Positions 38,883 through 46,585 of a stretch of DNA of 64,000 nt are shown here, piece by piece. The position numbers and the translations under genes were made by a program. Positions within the stretch are counted from its first letter, which is position 1. Each line of letters opens with the position of its first letter. The DNA comes from Pseudooceanicola sp. (GTDB taxonomy: Bacteria; Pseudomonadota; Alphaproteobacteria; Rhodobacterales; Rhodobacteraceae). The DNA is taken from contig NZ_JARGNH010000002.1 of assembly GCF_029213205.1 (NCBI RefSeq), positions 160,505 through 224,504 of the forward strand. Reading direction: 5' to 3'. The notes beneath the pieces are model-generated. The model ran no database searches. It worked only from the letters and a program-made list of their open reading frames with translations, and was not told the origin of the DNA.

Positions 38883-40198
38883 TGCGCCTCGACCGGGCCG
38901 AGATAGGGGCGTTGCACCGCCAGGCAGCGGGCATGGTCCATCTCATCCGCTTCGACGATCCCGGACTGTGGATTTTCCAGCGCCCAGACCATCCCGGCCA
39001 GCACCGCGCTGGTCACCTGCAACCCGGTGGCGTTCTGATCCGGCGCCAACGTCTTGGCCTCGGCATTGGACAGGCGCGAGCCATACCAGAGCGCGTTTTT
39101 CGCGTGCCCGAACAGCAGCACCCCGAGCTCGTCAATGCCATCGACGATCTCGTCGGCCTCAAGGATGTGATGCACCTCCTGGATCTGGTTGGAGCCAAAC
39201 ATCTCATGCAGCGACAGCACCGCGTCATCGCAGGGATGATAGGCATAATGGCAGGTGGGCCGGAAGTCCGGTGCTTCGGGGCGCCCCACCGTATAGTAAT
39301 CGGCGATCGAGACCGCCTCGTTATGAGTCACCAGGAATCCGAATTGCGGGCCCGGCGTCGGGCACCAGGTCTTGACGCGGGTACTGGCGCCGGGTTGTTC
39401 CAGCCAGATCGCCGCCCGACAGCCGCTGTCGAAAGACTGCGCATTCTCCGGCATCCAGGTCTCGGCGGTGCCCCAGCCCAGTTCCGCCGGTTGAAACCCC
39501 TCGGCGATAAAGCCCTCGACCGACCAGGTGTTGACGAAATGTCCCGGCGCGCGCGGGGCCAGCCGCACCTGGGTGTCGCGTTCGGCGATATGCACGCCCT
39601 TGACGCCAAGGCTTTGCATCAAGCTGGCCCATCCCGCGCGGTCGGCGGGCGCGGGAACGTCATCGCCAAGATCGGCAGCCAGAGTCAGCAAGCCCTCTTT
39701 CACCAGCCAGGACACCATGCCCGGATTGGCGCCGCAACAGCTGACCGCCGTGCTGCCGCCGGGATTGGCCGCCTTTTCGTCGCGCATGGTCTGGCGCAGC
39801 GCGTAATTGGTCCGTTCGGCATTGTCCTCGGTGCCAAAATAATAGCCCGCCCAGGGTTCGACCACCGTGTCGATGTAAAGCACCCCGTTTTCACGGCAGA
39901 ACCGCATCAGGTCGAGCGAGGAGGTGTCGACGCTGAGATTGACGACAAAGCCTTTGCCCGGCTCGATCAGGCGACCGAGGATGTCGCGGTAATTCGCCTC
40001 GGTCAGCGCCTCGGTCACCAGATTGGGCACCTTTGCGCGCAGCTCATCATGCAGCGCCGGGTTCGGTTCGATCACCACCAGCCTGTCGCGATCAAATTCG
40101 AAATGCCGTTCGATCAGCGGCAGGGTGCCGCGCCCGATCGAGCCAAAGCCGATCAGGATCACCGGGCCGTCGATGCGCGCGTAAACCGGATGTTGCAT
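38780..40198 (-). CDS. hss: homospermidine synthase
   Basis: A 472-residue NAD-dependent enzyme of the saccharopine-dehydrogenase-like fold that makes sym-homospermidine from putrescine (and spermidine). The Rossmann start is PVILIGFGSIGRGTLPLI; further family segments are LVTEALTEANYRDIL, YIDTVVEPWAGYYF, STAVSCCGANPGMVSWLVKEGL and PTCHYAYHPCDDAVLSLHE. Start ATG 40198 with GAGGAG upstream; the longer frame to 40288 would run over the rpsD terminator and is rejected. Homospermidine is a common polyamine in alphaproteobacteria. Confidence 0.92.
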   Translation of the reverse strand: MQHPVYARIDGPVILIGFGSIGRGTLPLIERHFEFDRDRLVVIEPNPALHDELRAKVPNLVTEALTEANYRDILGRLIEPGKGFVVNLSVDTSSLDLMRFCRENGVLYIDTVVEPWAGYYFGTEDNAERTNYALRQTMRDEKAANPGGSTAVSCCGANPGMVSWLVKEGLLTLAADLGDDVPAPADRAGWASLMQSLGVKGVHIAERDTQVRLAPRAPGHFVNTWSVEGFIAEGFQPAELGWGTAETWMPENAQSFDSGCRAAIWLEQPGASTRVKTWCPTPGPQFGFLVTHNEAVSIADYYTVGRPEAPDFRPTCHYAYHPCDDAVLSLHEMFGSNQIQEVHHILEADEIVDGIDELGVLLFGHAKNALWYGSRLSNAEAKTLAPDQNATGLQVTSAVLAGMVWALENPQSGIVEADEMDHARCLAVQRPYLGPVEAHYTDWTPLTDRQTQFPEDLDEDNPWAFRNVLERL

Positions 40199-40252
40199 GG
40201 GGTTTCTCCTCTGGCCGCCGGGCAAATCCTGCGCCCTGGCATCGGGGCAAAC

Positions 40253-40284
40253 GAAAGGGCCGCGCCCTGCGGCGCGGCCCTTGG
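40253..40284 (-). terminator. intrinsic terminator of rpsD
   Basis: AAGGGCCGCGCC / GGCGCGGCCCTT (40255-40266 and 40271-40282), a 12-bp perfect stem around CTGC. On the minus strand it begins about 20 bp after the rpsD stop and is followed by TTTCGTTT. Confidence 0.8.
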
Positions 40285-40304
40285 ACAATCAAGCTGCGGA
40301 ACGG

Positions 40305-40925
40305 TTAGTTCTGCGCGTAATATTCGATCACGAGGTTCGGTTCCATCATCACCGGGTAAGGCACATCGCCCAGCGCCGGGGTGCGCACGAAGGTCGCGGT
40401 CATCTTGGAATGATCGGCGTCAATGTAATCGGGCACATCGCGTTCGGCCAAGGCAACGGCCTCAAGCACGGTGGCGTTCTGCTTGGTCTTTTCGCGGACC
40501 TCGATCACGTCGCCTTCTTTCACCCGGTAGGAGGGGATGTTGACGCGCTGACCGTTGACCGTGACATGGCCGTGGTTCACGAACTGACGCGCGGCAAACA
40601 CCGTGGCGACGAATTTGGCGCGGTAGACAACCGCGTCCAGGCGGCGTTCCAGCAGACCGATCAGGTTTTCACCGGTATCGCCCTTGACCCGCTCGGCCTC
40701 GCCAAAGATGCGGCGGAATTGTTTTTCGGTCAGGTCGCCGTAATAGCCTTTAAGCTTTTGCTTGGCGCGCAGCTGCAGGCCGAAGTCGGAAATCTTCTGC
40801 TTGCGGCGCTGACCGTGCTGGCCGGGGCCATATTCGCGACGATTGACCGGGGATTTCGGACGGCCCCAGATGTTTTCGCCCATCCGGCGGTCGAGTTTGT
40901 ATTTGGCAGAGGTGCGTTTGGTCAC
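40305..40925 (-). CDS. rpsD: 30S ribosomal protein S4
   Basis: A 206-residue primary 16S rRNA-binding protein. It starts [27 protein letters not shown], and the S4 RNA-binding domain is evident in [56 protein letters not shown]. The zinc Cys residues of some S4 proteins are absent, as is usual in alphaproteobacteria. The gene is monocistronic with its own promoter and terminator. The start has AAGGAGAT upstream. Confidence 0.97.
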   Translation of the reverse strand: MTKRTSAKYKLDRRMGENIWGRPKSPVNRREYGPGQHGQRRKQKISDFGLQLRAKQKLKGYYGDLTEKQFRRIFGEAERVKGDTGENLIGLLERRLDAVVYRAKFVATVFAARQFVNHGHVTVNGQRVNIPSYRVKEGDVIEVREKTKQNATVLEAVALAERDVPDYIDADHSKMTATFVRTPALGDVPYPVMMEPNLVIEYYAQN

Positions 40926-41043
40926 CGTCTGATCTCCTTCAAATGTGGTGCGGCCGGGGCCGCGGATGAAGGGCGTTGTCCTTTGGGCCGAAACCCCGAC
41001 AGGCTTCCCCTTGCGGGGGCCACCAACACCAATAGAAGGCGCG

Positions 41044-41071
41044 CTTATACGGGCGCGGGCGTGGAAGTCAA
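41044..41071 (-). promoter_or_regulatory. sigma-70-type promoter of rpsD
   Basis: On the minus strand TTGACT (41071-41066), 16 bases, then TATAAG (41049-41044). The predicted start of transcription lies near 41036-41038, giving an untranslated leader of about 110 bases. The spacer overlaps the arm of a 12-bp inverted repeat at 41054-41087. Confidence 0.65.
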
Positions 41072-41087
41072 CACCTCCACGCCCGCG
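41054..41087. repeat. 12-bp inverted repeat overlapping the rpsD promoter
   Basis: CGCGGGCGTGGA and TCCACGCCCGCG separated by ten bases. It lies between the ends of rpsD (5') and the Hint gene (3'). There is no T run on either side. It may stop the Hint transcript weakly, or it may be an operator, since it covers the -35 element and spacer of the rpsD promoter. Confidence 0.5.
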
Positions 41088-41127
41088 TCATCAGTTGCTT
41101 TGCCTGGTCGATTTCCAGCCGCGCGCC

Positions 41128-42198
41128 TCAGGCCGCCTCATGCAACAGGATCGCCGCCTCGGGTGAGGTCAGATTGCGCCGGGCAAAGCCGCCATAGGCA
41201 AAGGCATCGGCACGGATTTCCGGCATCCCCTCAAGCAGCCGCTGGCGGTCGCCCTCGGTCAGGGCGTCAAGCGAGGCATTGGCGGGATGGAAGCTTTCGG
41301 TTTCCACACCATTGGCCCAGACGATCTGATGCTCAGGCAGCAGCATATGCACATAGGTGATATCGCGCACCTTGGTATCCTGCACGATCGAACTGCCATG
41401 CACCAGATCCCGCGCCGCAACCAGAACCTCGCTGGTGTTGAACAGCGCTCGCGCCACCGGGCCACGGATCAGCATCCGATGCTCTGGCGAGACCAGGAAT
41501 TCCGCATCCGGCTGGGCAATGCCGAAGACACCGGCGCGAATTCGGATCGGACGCAGCCAGGGCATGGTATAGAGCCTTGCGCCGGTCATCCGCCGGGCAC
41601 CGGTCCAGAGCACCGGCTGCGCGCCATTGTCCTTGGTCTGCACCAGGTCGCCCTCGCGCAGATCCTCAACAAAGGCCAGACCGTTCGGGGTGCGGATCCG
41701 GGTGCCGGGGGTAAAGCAGATAAAGCCGCTTTTCTCGTCCACCACACCCGCCGCAGTTTCGCGCCGATCGCCGGGCATCACATGCACGACCCAGAGATCG
41801 GCCCCCCGCGGCGGCATCTCACCGACGAACATCAACAGCGGCGGCGTCGACGGGCCGGTCTCGATCATCGTCACGGTGTAGCTGCGTGCGCCATTGGTGA
41901 CGACAAAGCCGGTGTCGGACAAAGGTTCGTCCACCTCGACGTCTTCCAGTCGGTTGGTGTCGGTCACCGCCGCGCCAACCAGACGGCGCACGCTTCGCGC
42001 CGCGCGTCGCCGAATATCAATCTGTTCGCCTGCCATCTGAAGCTGTAATACTTCAGTCGGTCCGTCTACCCTTACCGCATCACCGTGCCAGGCCCATGAA
42101 GCCCCCACAGCGAGCGCGCGCACCGGAGCGGCCGGTAAGCCGTCAACCTCTGATTGCGCCCAGGATATGACGAACGTGCCAAAATAGCCCGTTCCCAT
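41128..42198 (-). CDS. Hint domain-containing protein
   Basis: A 356-residue protein. Residues about 1-155 form a beta-rich N-terminal region (GTGYFGTFVISWAQSEVDG...). The Hint (hedgehog/intein) domain starts at Cys161 in FICFTPGTRIRTPNG, followed by EDLREGDLVQTKDNGAQPVLWTG and PEHRMLIRG, as in the many Rhodobacterales Hint proteins with the Cys-Phe-Thr-x-Gly-Thr start. Cys161 could act in an N-S acyl shift and self-cleavage, releasing the N-terminal part. No signal peptide is evident; such proteins are often secreted by type I systems. Start ATG 42198 is chosen over a start at 42222. Confidence 0.8.
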   Translation of the reverse strand: MGTGYFGTFVISWAQSEVDGLPAAPVRALAVGASWAWHGDAVRVDGPTEVLQLQMAGEQIDIRRRAARSVRRLVGAAVTDTNRLEDVEVDEPLSDTGFVVTNGARSYTVTMIETGPSTPPLLMFVGEMPPRGADLWVVHVMPGDRRETAAGVVDEKSGFICFTPGTRIRTPNGLAFVEDLREGDLVQTKDNGAQPVLWTGARRMTGARLYTMPWLRPIRIRAGVFGIAQPDAEFLVSPEHRMLIRGPVARALFNTSEVLVAARDLVHGSSIVQDTKVRDITYVHMLLPEHQIVWANGVETESFHPANASLDALTEGDRQRLLEGMPEIRADAFAYGGFARRNLTSPEAAILLHEAA

Positions 42199-42317
42199 GC
42201 CTGCTGCCCCTTGACTGCTCAAAACACAAATTCTTTTTCGGCCTATTTTCTGGCCTTGTTATTGCTCATATATTTAGCAGAACGTCGGAATCTTGGGAAG
42301 ATTTTGTTTCTGTGCAT

Positions 42318-42890
42318 TCAGAATTCGTAATCGCGTCGCAACGCTCCGATACATTGGCCTTCGGGCTGCCCGGCGAATTCTTTACCGGGCCAGGTGATGC
42401 CGTAATACGCCCGGCCACGTTTCCCCTGCCAATCCAGCCCGGCGGCGCAAACGGGCCCGGTTCAACGGGTCAAACGCCGGTTGCGGCAGAGAGAGACTGC
42501 CGCGCACCAGGGCGTAATCGGCACCGATCACCTGGGGCCCAGCGCCTGATACCGGTGGGAAATTCATCGCGCCCGCCTCACCCGCAGACATAGCTGACGG
42601 CGACCGTTCCGATCCGCCAACGATCCTGGCGTTCGCCCAAGGCGCCGTTGGTGATGATCCGGCCCCGCAGAAACGACAAGCCTGGGGTCTGATCCGCCGC
42701 CTCGGCGGCGGCGGCGAGTATACGACGCCTGAACAGTTCCGGTTTTGAGGCCCCCCAGCCAGAGGCTTGTTTAGCCAAGGGTACAGTCCCGGCCGGACCC
42801 GGGGCACTTCTGCCCCCCGGGCCTGTTGCCAAAATACCGCGATTTCGGATCGGAATTTGGCCGCCAAGGGTCACTTGCCTCACCTAAAGG
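42318..42890 (-). pseudogene. probable decayed CDS of unknown family
   Basis: On the minus strand a coding-like end reads GPVCAAGLDWQGKRGRAYYG, then ITWPGKEFAGQPEGQCIGAL and RRDYEF-stop (stop at 42318-42320). It is entered from a stop codon, while the preceding frame carries SLPQPAFDPL, so a single frameshift near 42470 would join them. Further upstream, GLSFLRGRIITNGALGE and DRWRIGTVAVSYVCG-stop also look protein-like in a third frame. I interpret this as a gene broken by several frameshifts; the family is not recognised. Confidence 0.35.
42812..42840 (-). repeat. intergenic motif GCGGTATTTTGGCAACAGG + C/G tract
   Basis: The minus-strand sequence GCGGTATTTTGGCAACAGG followed by CCCGGGGGGC resembles the motif at 48761 (GGAATATTTTTGGCAAGATG). 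It belongs to the same recurrent intergenic family. Confidence 0.4.
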
Positions 42891-43056
42891 CCGGCGCGCG
42901 CAGGTTCAGGTGCCCGACGATCGCGGCGCGGCGGCGGCGCGGTATCGTTCGGATCCGGCGTGATCGTTGTCGGCGCGCGCGTTTCCACAGCGCAACCCTA
43001 GGCTGATCACGACATTCGCGAACCTGTGTGATCCTGACCCCGCCCCACGCCCGAAA

Positions 43057-44412
43057 TCAGCCCGCATCGGCGCGGCGTGGGGCATCGGCGGCGGCTTCAA
43101 GCGCCGGGTAGCGCGCCAACAGCGTCAGCCCGCGCAGCAGGAACGAGACGTGAAAGGCGATCCACAGCCCGTGGTTGCCCCAGATCGGGATCAACAGAAA
43201 TGCGGCGGCGAAATAGGCCGACGCCGAGATCAGCATCATGTTGCGCATGTCGCGCGACCGCGTGGCGCCGACGAATATCCCGTCCAGCATCCAGGCCATG
43301 CAGCCGGTGAGCGGCGCGATCACCATCCAGGGCAGAAACTCGCGCGCGGCAATGCGGACTTCGGGCGCGGTGGTCATCAGGTCGATCATCGGCCCGCCGG
43401 CCATCGCAAAGGTCAGCGCCATCGCCAGGCAGGACAGCCCCCCCCAGCCCGAGGTCAGCAGCGCCGCCCGGCGCAGCGCCGGACGCGCCCGCGCGCCCAG
43501 CGCCTGCCCGACCAGCGTCTCGGCGGCATAGGCGAACCCGTCCAGCGCATAGGCGGTGATATGCAGGAATTGCAGCAGCACCTGGTTCGCCGCCAGCTGC
43601 ACATCGCCGAATTGGGCGCCAAAGAACATGAACGAGGTAAAGATCGACAGCAGCAGCATCGAACGGATCATGATGTCGGTGTTGACCACCGCCATATGTT
43701 TCAGCCGCACCCGGTCGAACACCCGCGGCCAATCGCGCCAGGCCGGATCGCGAAACGCCGCCCGGCACAACCAGAGCCCCAGCGCCGCGCCCGAGGCCTC
43801 AGATATCAAGGTGGCCACCGCAACCCCGCTGACCCCCCAGCCGAGCCCCAGCACGAACCACAGATCGAGCAGGATATTCACCCCGTTCATCACCACCTGA
43901 ATCGCCAGCATCCCGGCGGTGCGCTCTTGGGCAATCAGCCAGCCGGTCAGAACATAGACCGAAATCGCGAAAGGCGCTGAATAGATCCGAATCCGCAGAT
44001 ACCCCGCCGCCAGCGATTCAACCTCGGCCGAGGCCGGGGACAGCGAAAACGCGGCGGCGAAAATCGGCAACTGCAACAGTATCAGCAGCAGCCCGCCAGC
44101 CCAGGCCAGCATCAGCCCCCGGGTCAGCAGCGCCGCCACCTCGGACCTGTCACCCTCTCCATGCGCCTGGCTGACCAGCCCGGTGGTGCCCATCCTGAGG
44201 AACCCGAAGGCCCAGTAGATCGAGGTGATGGTCACCGCGCCGATGCCGACCGCACCGATTGGTCCGGCCTCGCCCAACTGGCCGACAACCCCGGTGTCGA
44301 CCGCGCCCAGGATCGGCACCGTGGCATTCGACAGCACAATCGGAAAGGCGATCCGCAACACCCGTCGATTGGACAGGATCGGGCGCGCGGCGGCACTGGA
44401 ATCGGTGCTCAT
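43057..44412 (-). CDS. MATE family efflux transporter
   Basis: A 451-residue protein with about 12 membrane helices in the two-bundle MATE layout. The N-terminal IAFPIVLSNATVPILGAVDTGVVGQLG and the later GVNILLDLWFVLGLGWGVSGVAVATLISE are characteristic of the DinF-like MATE branch. It exports cationic compounds or metabolites in exchange for Na+ or H+. Its start overlaps the stop of the upstream thioesterase gene (ATGA), so it is the last of a coupled three-gene unit. Confidence 0.9.
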   Translation of the reverse strand: MSTDSSAAARPILSNRRVLRIAFPIVLSNATVPILGAVDTGVVGQLGEAGPIGAVGIGAVTITSIYWAFGFLRMGTTGLVSQAHGEGDRSEVAALLTRGLMLAWAGGLLLILLQLPIFAAAFSLSPASAEVESLAAGYLRIRIYSAPFAISVYVLTGWLIAQERTAGMLAIQVVMNGVNILLDLWFVLGLGWGVSGVAVATLISEASGAALGLWLCRAAFRDPAWRDWPRVFDRVRLKHMAVVNTDIMIRSMLLLSIFTSFMFFGAQFGDVQLAANQVLLQFLHITAYALDGFAYAAETLVGQALGARARPALRRAALLTSGWGGLSCLAMALTFAMAGGPMIDLMTTAPEVRIAAREFLPWMVIAPLTGCMAWMLDGIFVGATRSRDMRNMMLISASAYFAAAFLLIPIWGNHGLWIAFHVSFLLRGLTLLARYPALEAAADAPRRADAG

Positions 44413-44939
44413 CCCGCCTCGCCCCGCTGCGGCATCACGAAATGGCCCAGGCCATGGGCAAAGGGCCGGGCGCGGTTGTCCTGCCAGGCCTCGACCAGCA
44501 CGCTGGCATAGCGGCGGCCAGAGCGGGTGACCTCGGCCCGTGCATAAGCGTCGCGTGGCAGGCCCGAGCGCAGGTAATCGACTGTGAAATCAATGGTGCG
44601 GGGCAGCCGGGGCAAGGTCGCGCCCGCCGCTTTGCCGGTGGCAAGGGCCGCCGCATCAACTGCGCCGCTTTCAATTTCATCCCAAAGCGAGGCCCAGCCG
44701 AGGCCGACAATCGCCGTCACCTCCAGAAATGCCGCCGTCACCCCGCCATGCAGCGCCGGCAGCACCGGATTGCCGATCAGCATATCGCGAAACGGCAGCA
44801 GCGCCGTCAGCTCGTCCCCTCGCCGCTCAAAGCTGATGCCGAGAAACTGGATATAGGGCACCCCGACCGCCAGCGCCTCCAGGGCGGCGTCACGGCGCTG
44901 CTTGATCTGCTGCAAGCTGTCTTTCGGCGGGCGGTTCAT
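44409..44939 (-). CDS. PaaI family (hotdog) thioesterase, paralogue 1
   Basis: A 176-residue hotdog-fold protein. The segment LPALHGGVTAAFLEVTAIVG (HGG motif about residues 79-81) and the later TIDFTVDYLRSGLPRDAYARAEV match the PaaI/YbgC-type acyl-CoA thioesterase family. The N terminus (SLQQIKQRRDAALEALAVGVPYIQFLGISFERRGDELTALL) is a helix followed by the first strand. It overlaps by four bases with both neighbours, a MATE exporter and another thioesterase. Substrate unknown. Confidence 0.85.
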   Translation of the reverse strand: MNRPPKDSLQQIKQRRDAALEALAVGVPYIQFLGISFERRGDELTALLPFRDMLIGNPVLPALHGGVTAAFLEVTAIVGLGWASLWDEIESGAVDAAALATGKAAGATLPRLPRTIDFTVDYLRSGLPRDAYARAEVTRSGRRYASVLVEAWQDNRARPFAHGLGHFVMPQRGEAG

Positions 44940-45367
44940 ACGCCGCCCCCGCCCACGGAAAAGGCACCGCTGGCGGTGGCCACCGGGCGGTCGTCGTCGC
45001 CATCACTGGCAATTGCGCGCACAAAGGCGACTGAGCGGGTGATGTGATGACAGGTGGCACACGCGGTGATCGCCCGCCCGGCCAGCGCCGGGCGCATGTA
45101 TTCGATGCGCAGGTCAATGGTGGCGGTTACCCCGGGCGCATCCGGATGCGTCATCACCGCCGCACCGCAACAGGTGTCCATCAGGGTCGAGACCGCACCG
45201 CCATGCAACACTCCGGTGCTCGGATCGCCAACCAGGCGGGCGTCATAGGGCAAGGTCATCGTCACTTCGCCCGCGCCAGTCGACTCCAGCTGGATCGACA
45301 GGGCTCGGGCGTGCGGCAACCCTTCCATGAATTGCTGCGCGATTCGGCGTTTTCTATCGTCGTCCAT
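44936..45367 (-). CDS. PaaI family (hotdog) thioesterase, paralogue 2
   Basis: A 143-residue hotdog thioesterase. GVLHGGAVSTLMDTCCGAAV carries the HGG motif and the helix Asp used for catalysis; ATIDLRIEYMRPALAGRAITACATC is the matching strand pair. It is the first gene of the thioesterase-thioesterase-MATE chain, and ATG 45367 replaces the longer frame to 45403. Two adjacent paralogues suggest a heteromeric hotdog enzyme or different acyl specificities. Confidence 0.88.
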   Translation of the reverse strand: MDDDRKRRIAQQFMEGLPHARALSIQLESTGAGEVTMTLPYDARLVGDPSTGVLHGGAVSTLMDTCCGAAVMTHPDAPGVTATIDLRIEYMRPALAGRAITACATCHHITRSVAFVRAIASDGDDDRPVATASGAFSVGGGGV

Positions 45368-45427
45368 GTCCGGCCTGTGGTTCTGCGGTTGCCGACATAC
45401 CACCCGCTATTCCCGCCAAGGGCAAGG

Positions 45428-45447
45428 TGCGCCATCGGCATGGCGCA
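45428..45447. promoter_or_regulatory. 20-bp palindrome between thioesterase and MerR genes
   Basis: TGCGCCAT-CGGC-ATGGCGCA, eight-base perfect arms, 63 bp upstream of the first MerR gene and 61 bp upstream of the divergent thioesterase gene. It is a candidate operator for autoregulation. Confidence 0.4.
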
Positions 45448-45509
45448 AAGGTTGCTCCGCAGGCGTGAAATGCCTAATCTGCATCAGACTCTGATCCCGG
45501 AACCGTTCG

Positions 45510-45890
45510 ATGCCTGACGAGCGCTTGAATTTCAAAGATATGTGTGCGCGGTTCGATGTGACTCCGCGAACCCTGCGCTATTATGAATATATAGAATTGC
45601 TGCAACCCGACCGAGAAGGTCGGGCGCGGTTCTATGGCAAGCGTGAAATCGCCCGGATGAAGCTGATTCTGCGCGGCCGAAAATTCGGCTTTCCGCTGGA
45701 GGACATTCGCCAGTGGCTCGATATCTACGACAACCAAGGCGGTGACGTGCAGCTGCACGAATGGATCGACCATGCCGACCGGCAACTGGCCGAGCTTCAC
45801 GAGCAGAAGCGCCAGGTCGACGAGGCCATCGAAGAGCTGCGCGGCATTCGCAACGACACCGCGCAATCCCTCGGACTGCCGCTCGTCTGA
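45510..45890 (+). CDS. MerR family transcriptional regulator 1
   Basis: A 126-residue DNA-binding protein. The MerR helix-turn-helix is FKDMCARFDVTPRTLRYYEYIELLQPDREGRARFYGKREIARMKLILRGRKFGFPLEDIRQWLDIYD (residues about 6-72), followed by a coiled-coil dimerisation helix (WIDHADRQLAELHEQKRQVDEAIEELR). No C-terminal metal cysteines are present, so it senses something other than metal ions, or acts without a ligand. It and the next regulator are paralogues, and they precede a beta-oxidation cluster, suggesting control of fatty-acid catabolism as in LiuR-type regulators. Confidence 0.9.
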   Translation: MPDERLNFKDMCARFDVTPRTLRYYEYIELLQPDREGRARFYGKREIARMKLILRGRKFGFPLEDIRQWLDIYDNQGGDVQLHEWIDHADRQLAELHEQKRQVDEAIEELRGIRNDTAQSLGLPLV

Positions 45891-46004
45891 CGTCGACACC
45901 CGCCGAATATCAATAAAACAAGCGCCAGAGGCGCCGTGCCGTCGTTGCCGCAGGGTAAGGAAATTGCCGGTGACGCGAGGTCAGATTTATTGATCTTGCA
46001 CGCG

Positions 46005-46017
46005 CGTCAAAGTGACG
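46005..46017. promoter_or_regulatory. palindrome CGTCA-AAG-TGACG upstream of the second MerR gene
   Basis: A short perfect palindrome in the 236-bp gap between the two MerR genes, followed by GTAGCGTAGTGGTTAGGTAAAC. MerR-type regulators of acyl-CoA catabolism bind similar dyads, so it may be an autoregulatory site. Weak evidence. Confidence 0.35.
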
Positions 46018-46126
46018 TAGCGTAGTGGTTAGGTAAACTTGAATAAGCGTTGAAACGGAATCCGGACTGCCGCATTTCCCGGCTGCAGATCAATATTTGA
46101 CCAAACAGTCAGAAACTGGAGGCCGT

Positions 46127-46531
46127 ATGATACCCGAAGCGACCATGACGATCCGCGAGATGTGTGACACCTTTGAAGTGACCCCGCGCACCCTGCGGTT
46201 CTACGAAGCCAAAGAGCTTTTGTTTCCGATCCGGATCGGACAAAAGCGTTTGTTCACCCGGCGCGACCGCGCCCGTCTGAAACTGATCCTGCGCGGCAAA
46301 CGCTTTGGGTTCAGCCTGGAGGAGATTCGCCAATTGCTCGATCTCTACTACATTGGCGATCAGCAAAAGACGCAGATCGAATCCACCTATGCGATCGCAA
46401 GCGAACGATTGGCCGACATGAAAGCCCAACGCGCGACGCTGGACGGTTCCATCGCCGAGCTGGAAGAACAGATGAGCTGGGGCGCCCGGATGCTGGCCTC
46501 GTTCAACGAAAAGCAACGGGCCACCGGGTAG
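46127..46531 (+). CDS. MerR family transcriptional regulator 2
   Basis: A 134-residue paralogue of the preceding regulator. TIREMCDTFEVTPRTLRFYEAKELLFPIRIGQKRLFTRRDRARLKLILRGKRFGFSLEEIRQLLDLYY is the MerR DNA-binding domain, followed by a coiled coil (ASERLADMKAQRATLDGSIAELEEQM). ATG 46127 sits five bases after GGAGG, so the longer frame from 46097 is rejected. It lies 54 bp before the acyl-CoA dehydrogenase gene and is the best candidate for its direct regulator. Confidence 0.9.
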   Translation: MIPEATMTIREMCDTFEVTPRTLRFYEAKELLFPIRIGQKRLFTRRDRARLKLILRGKRFGFSLEEIRQLLDLYYIGDQQKTQIESTYAIASERLADMKAQRATLDGSIAELEEQMSWGARMLASFNEKQRATG

Positions 46532-46585
46532 GCTTCTGCTCCCCGGCCCATTTCAAGACACGTCAAGACCCGTCAGGAGAAATCA

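Larger units (their letters stand above)
42199..43056. other. 858-bp region without an intact gene
   Basis: No single ORF here has normal coding character. AT-rich DNA lies next to the Hint gene (42199-42310), probably its promoter region. The middle contains coding-like minus-strand fragments in different frames (see the separate pseudogene entry), one intergenic motif (42812-42840) and a very GC-rich tail before the MATE gene. Confidence 0.5.

Noticed and set aside
42312-42593. A 93-codon plus-strand ORF in the decayed region
   Set aside because: Pro/Gly/Arg-rich text; the opposite strand has better protein-like fragments.
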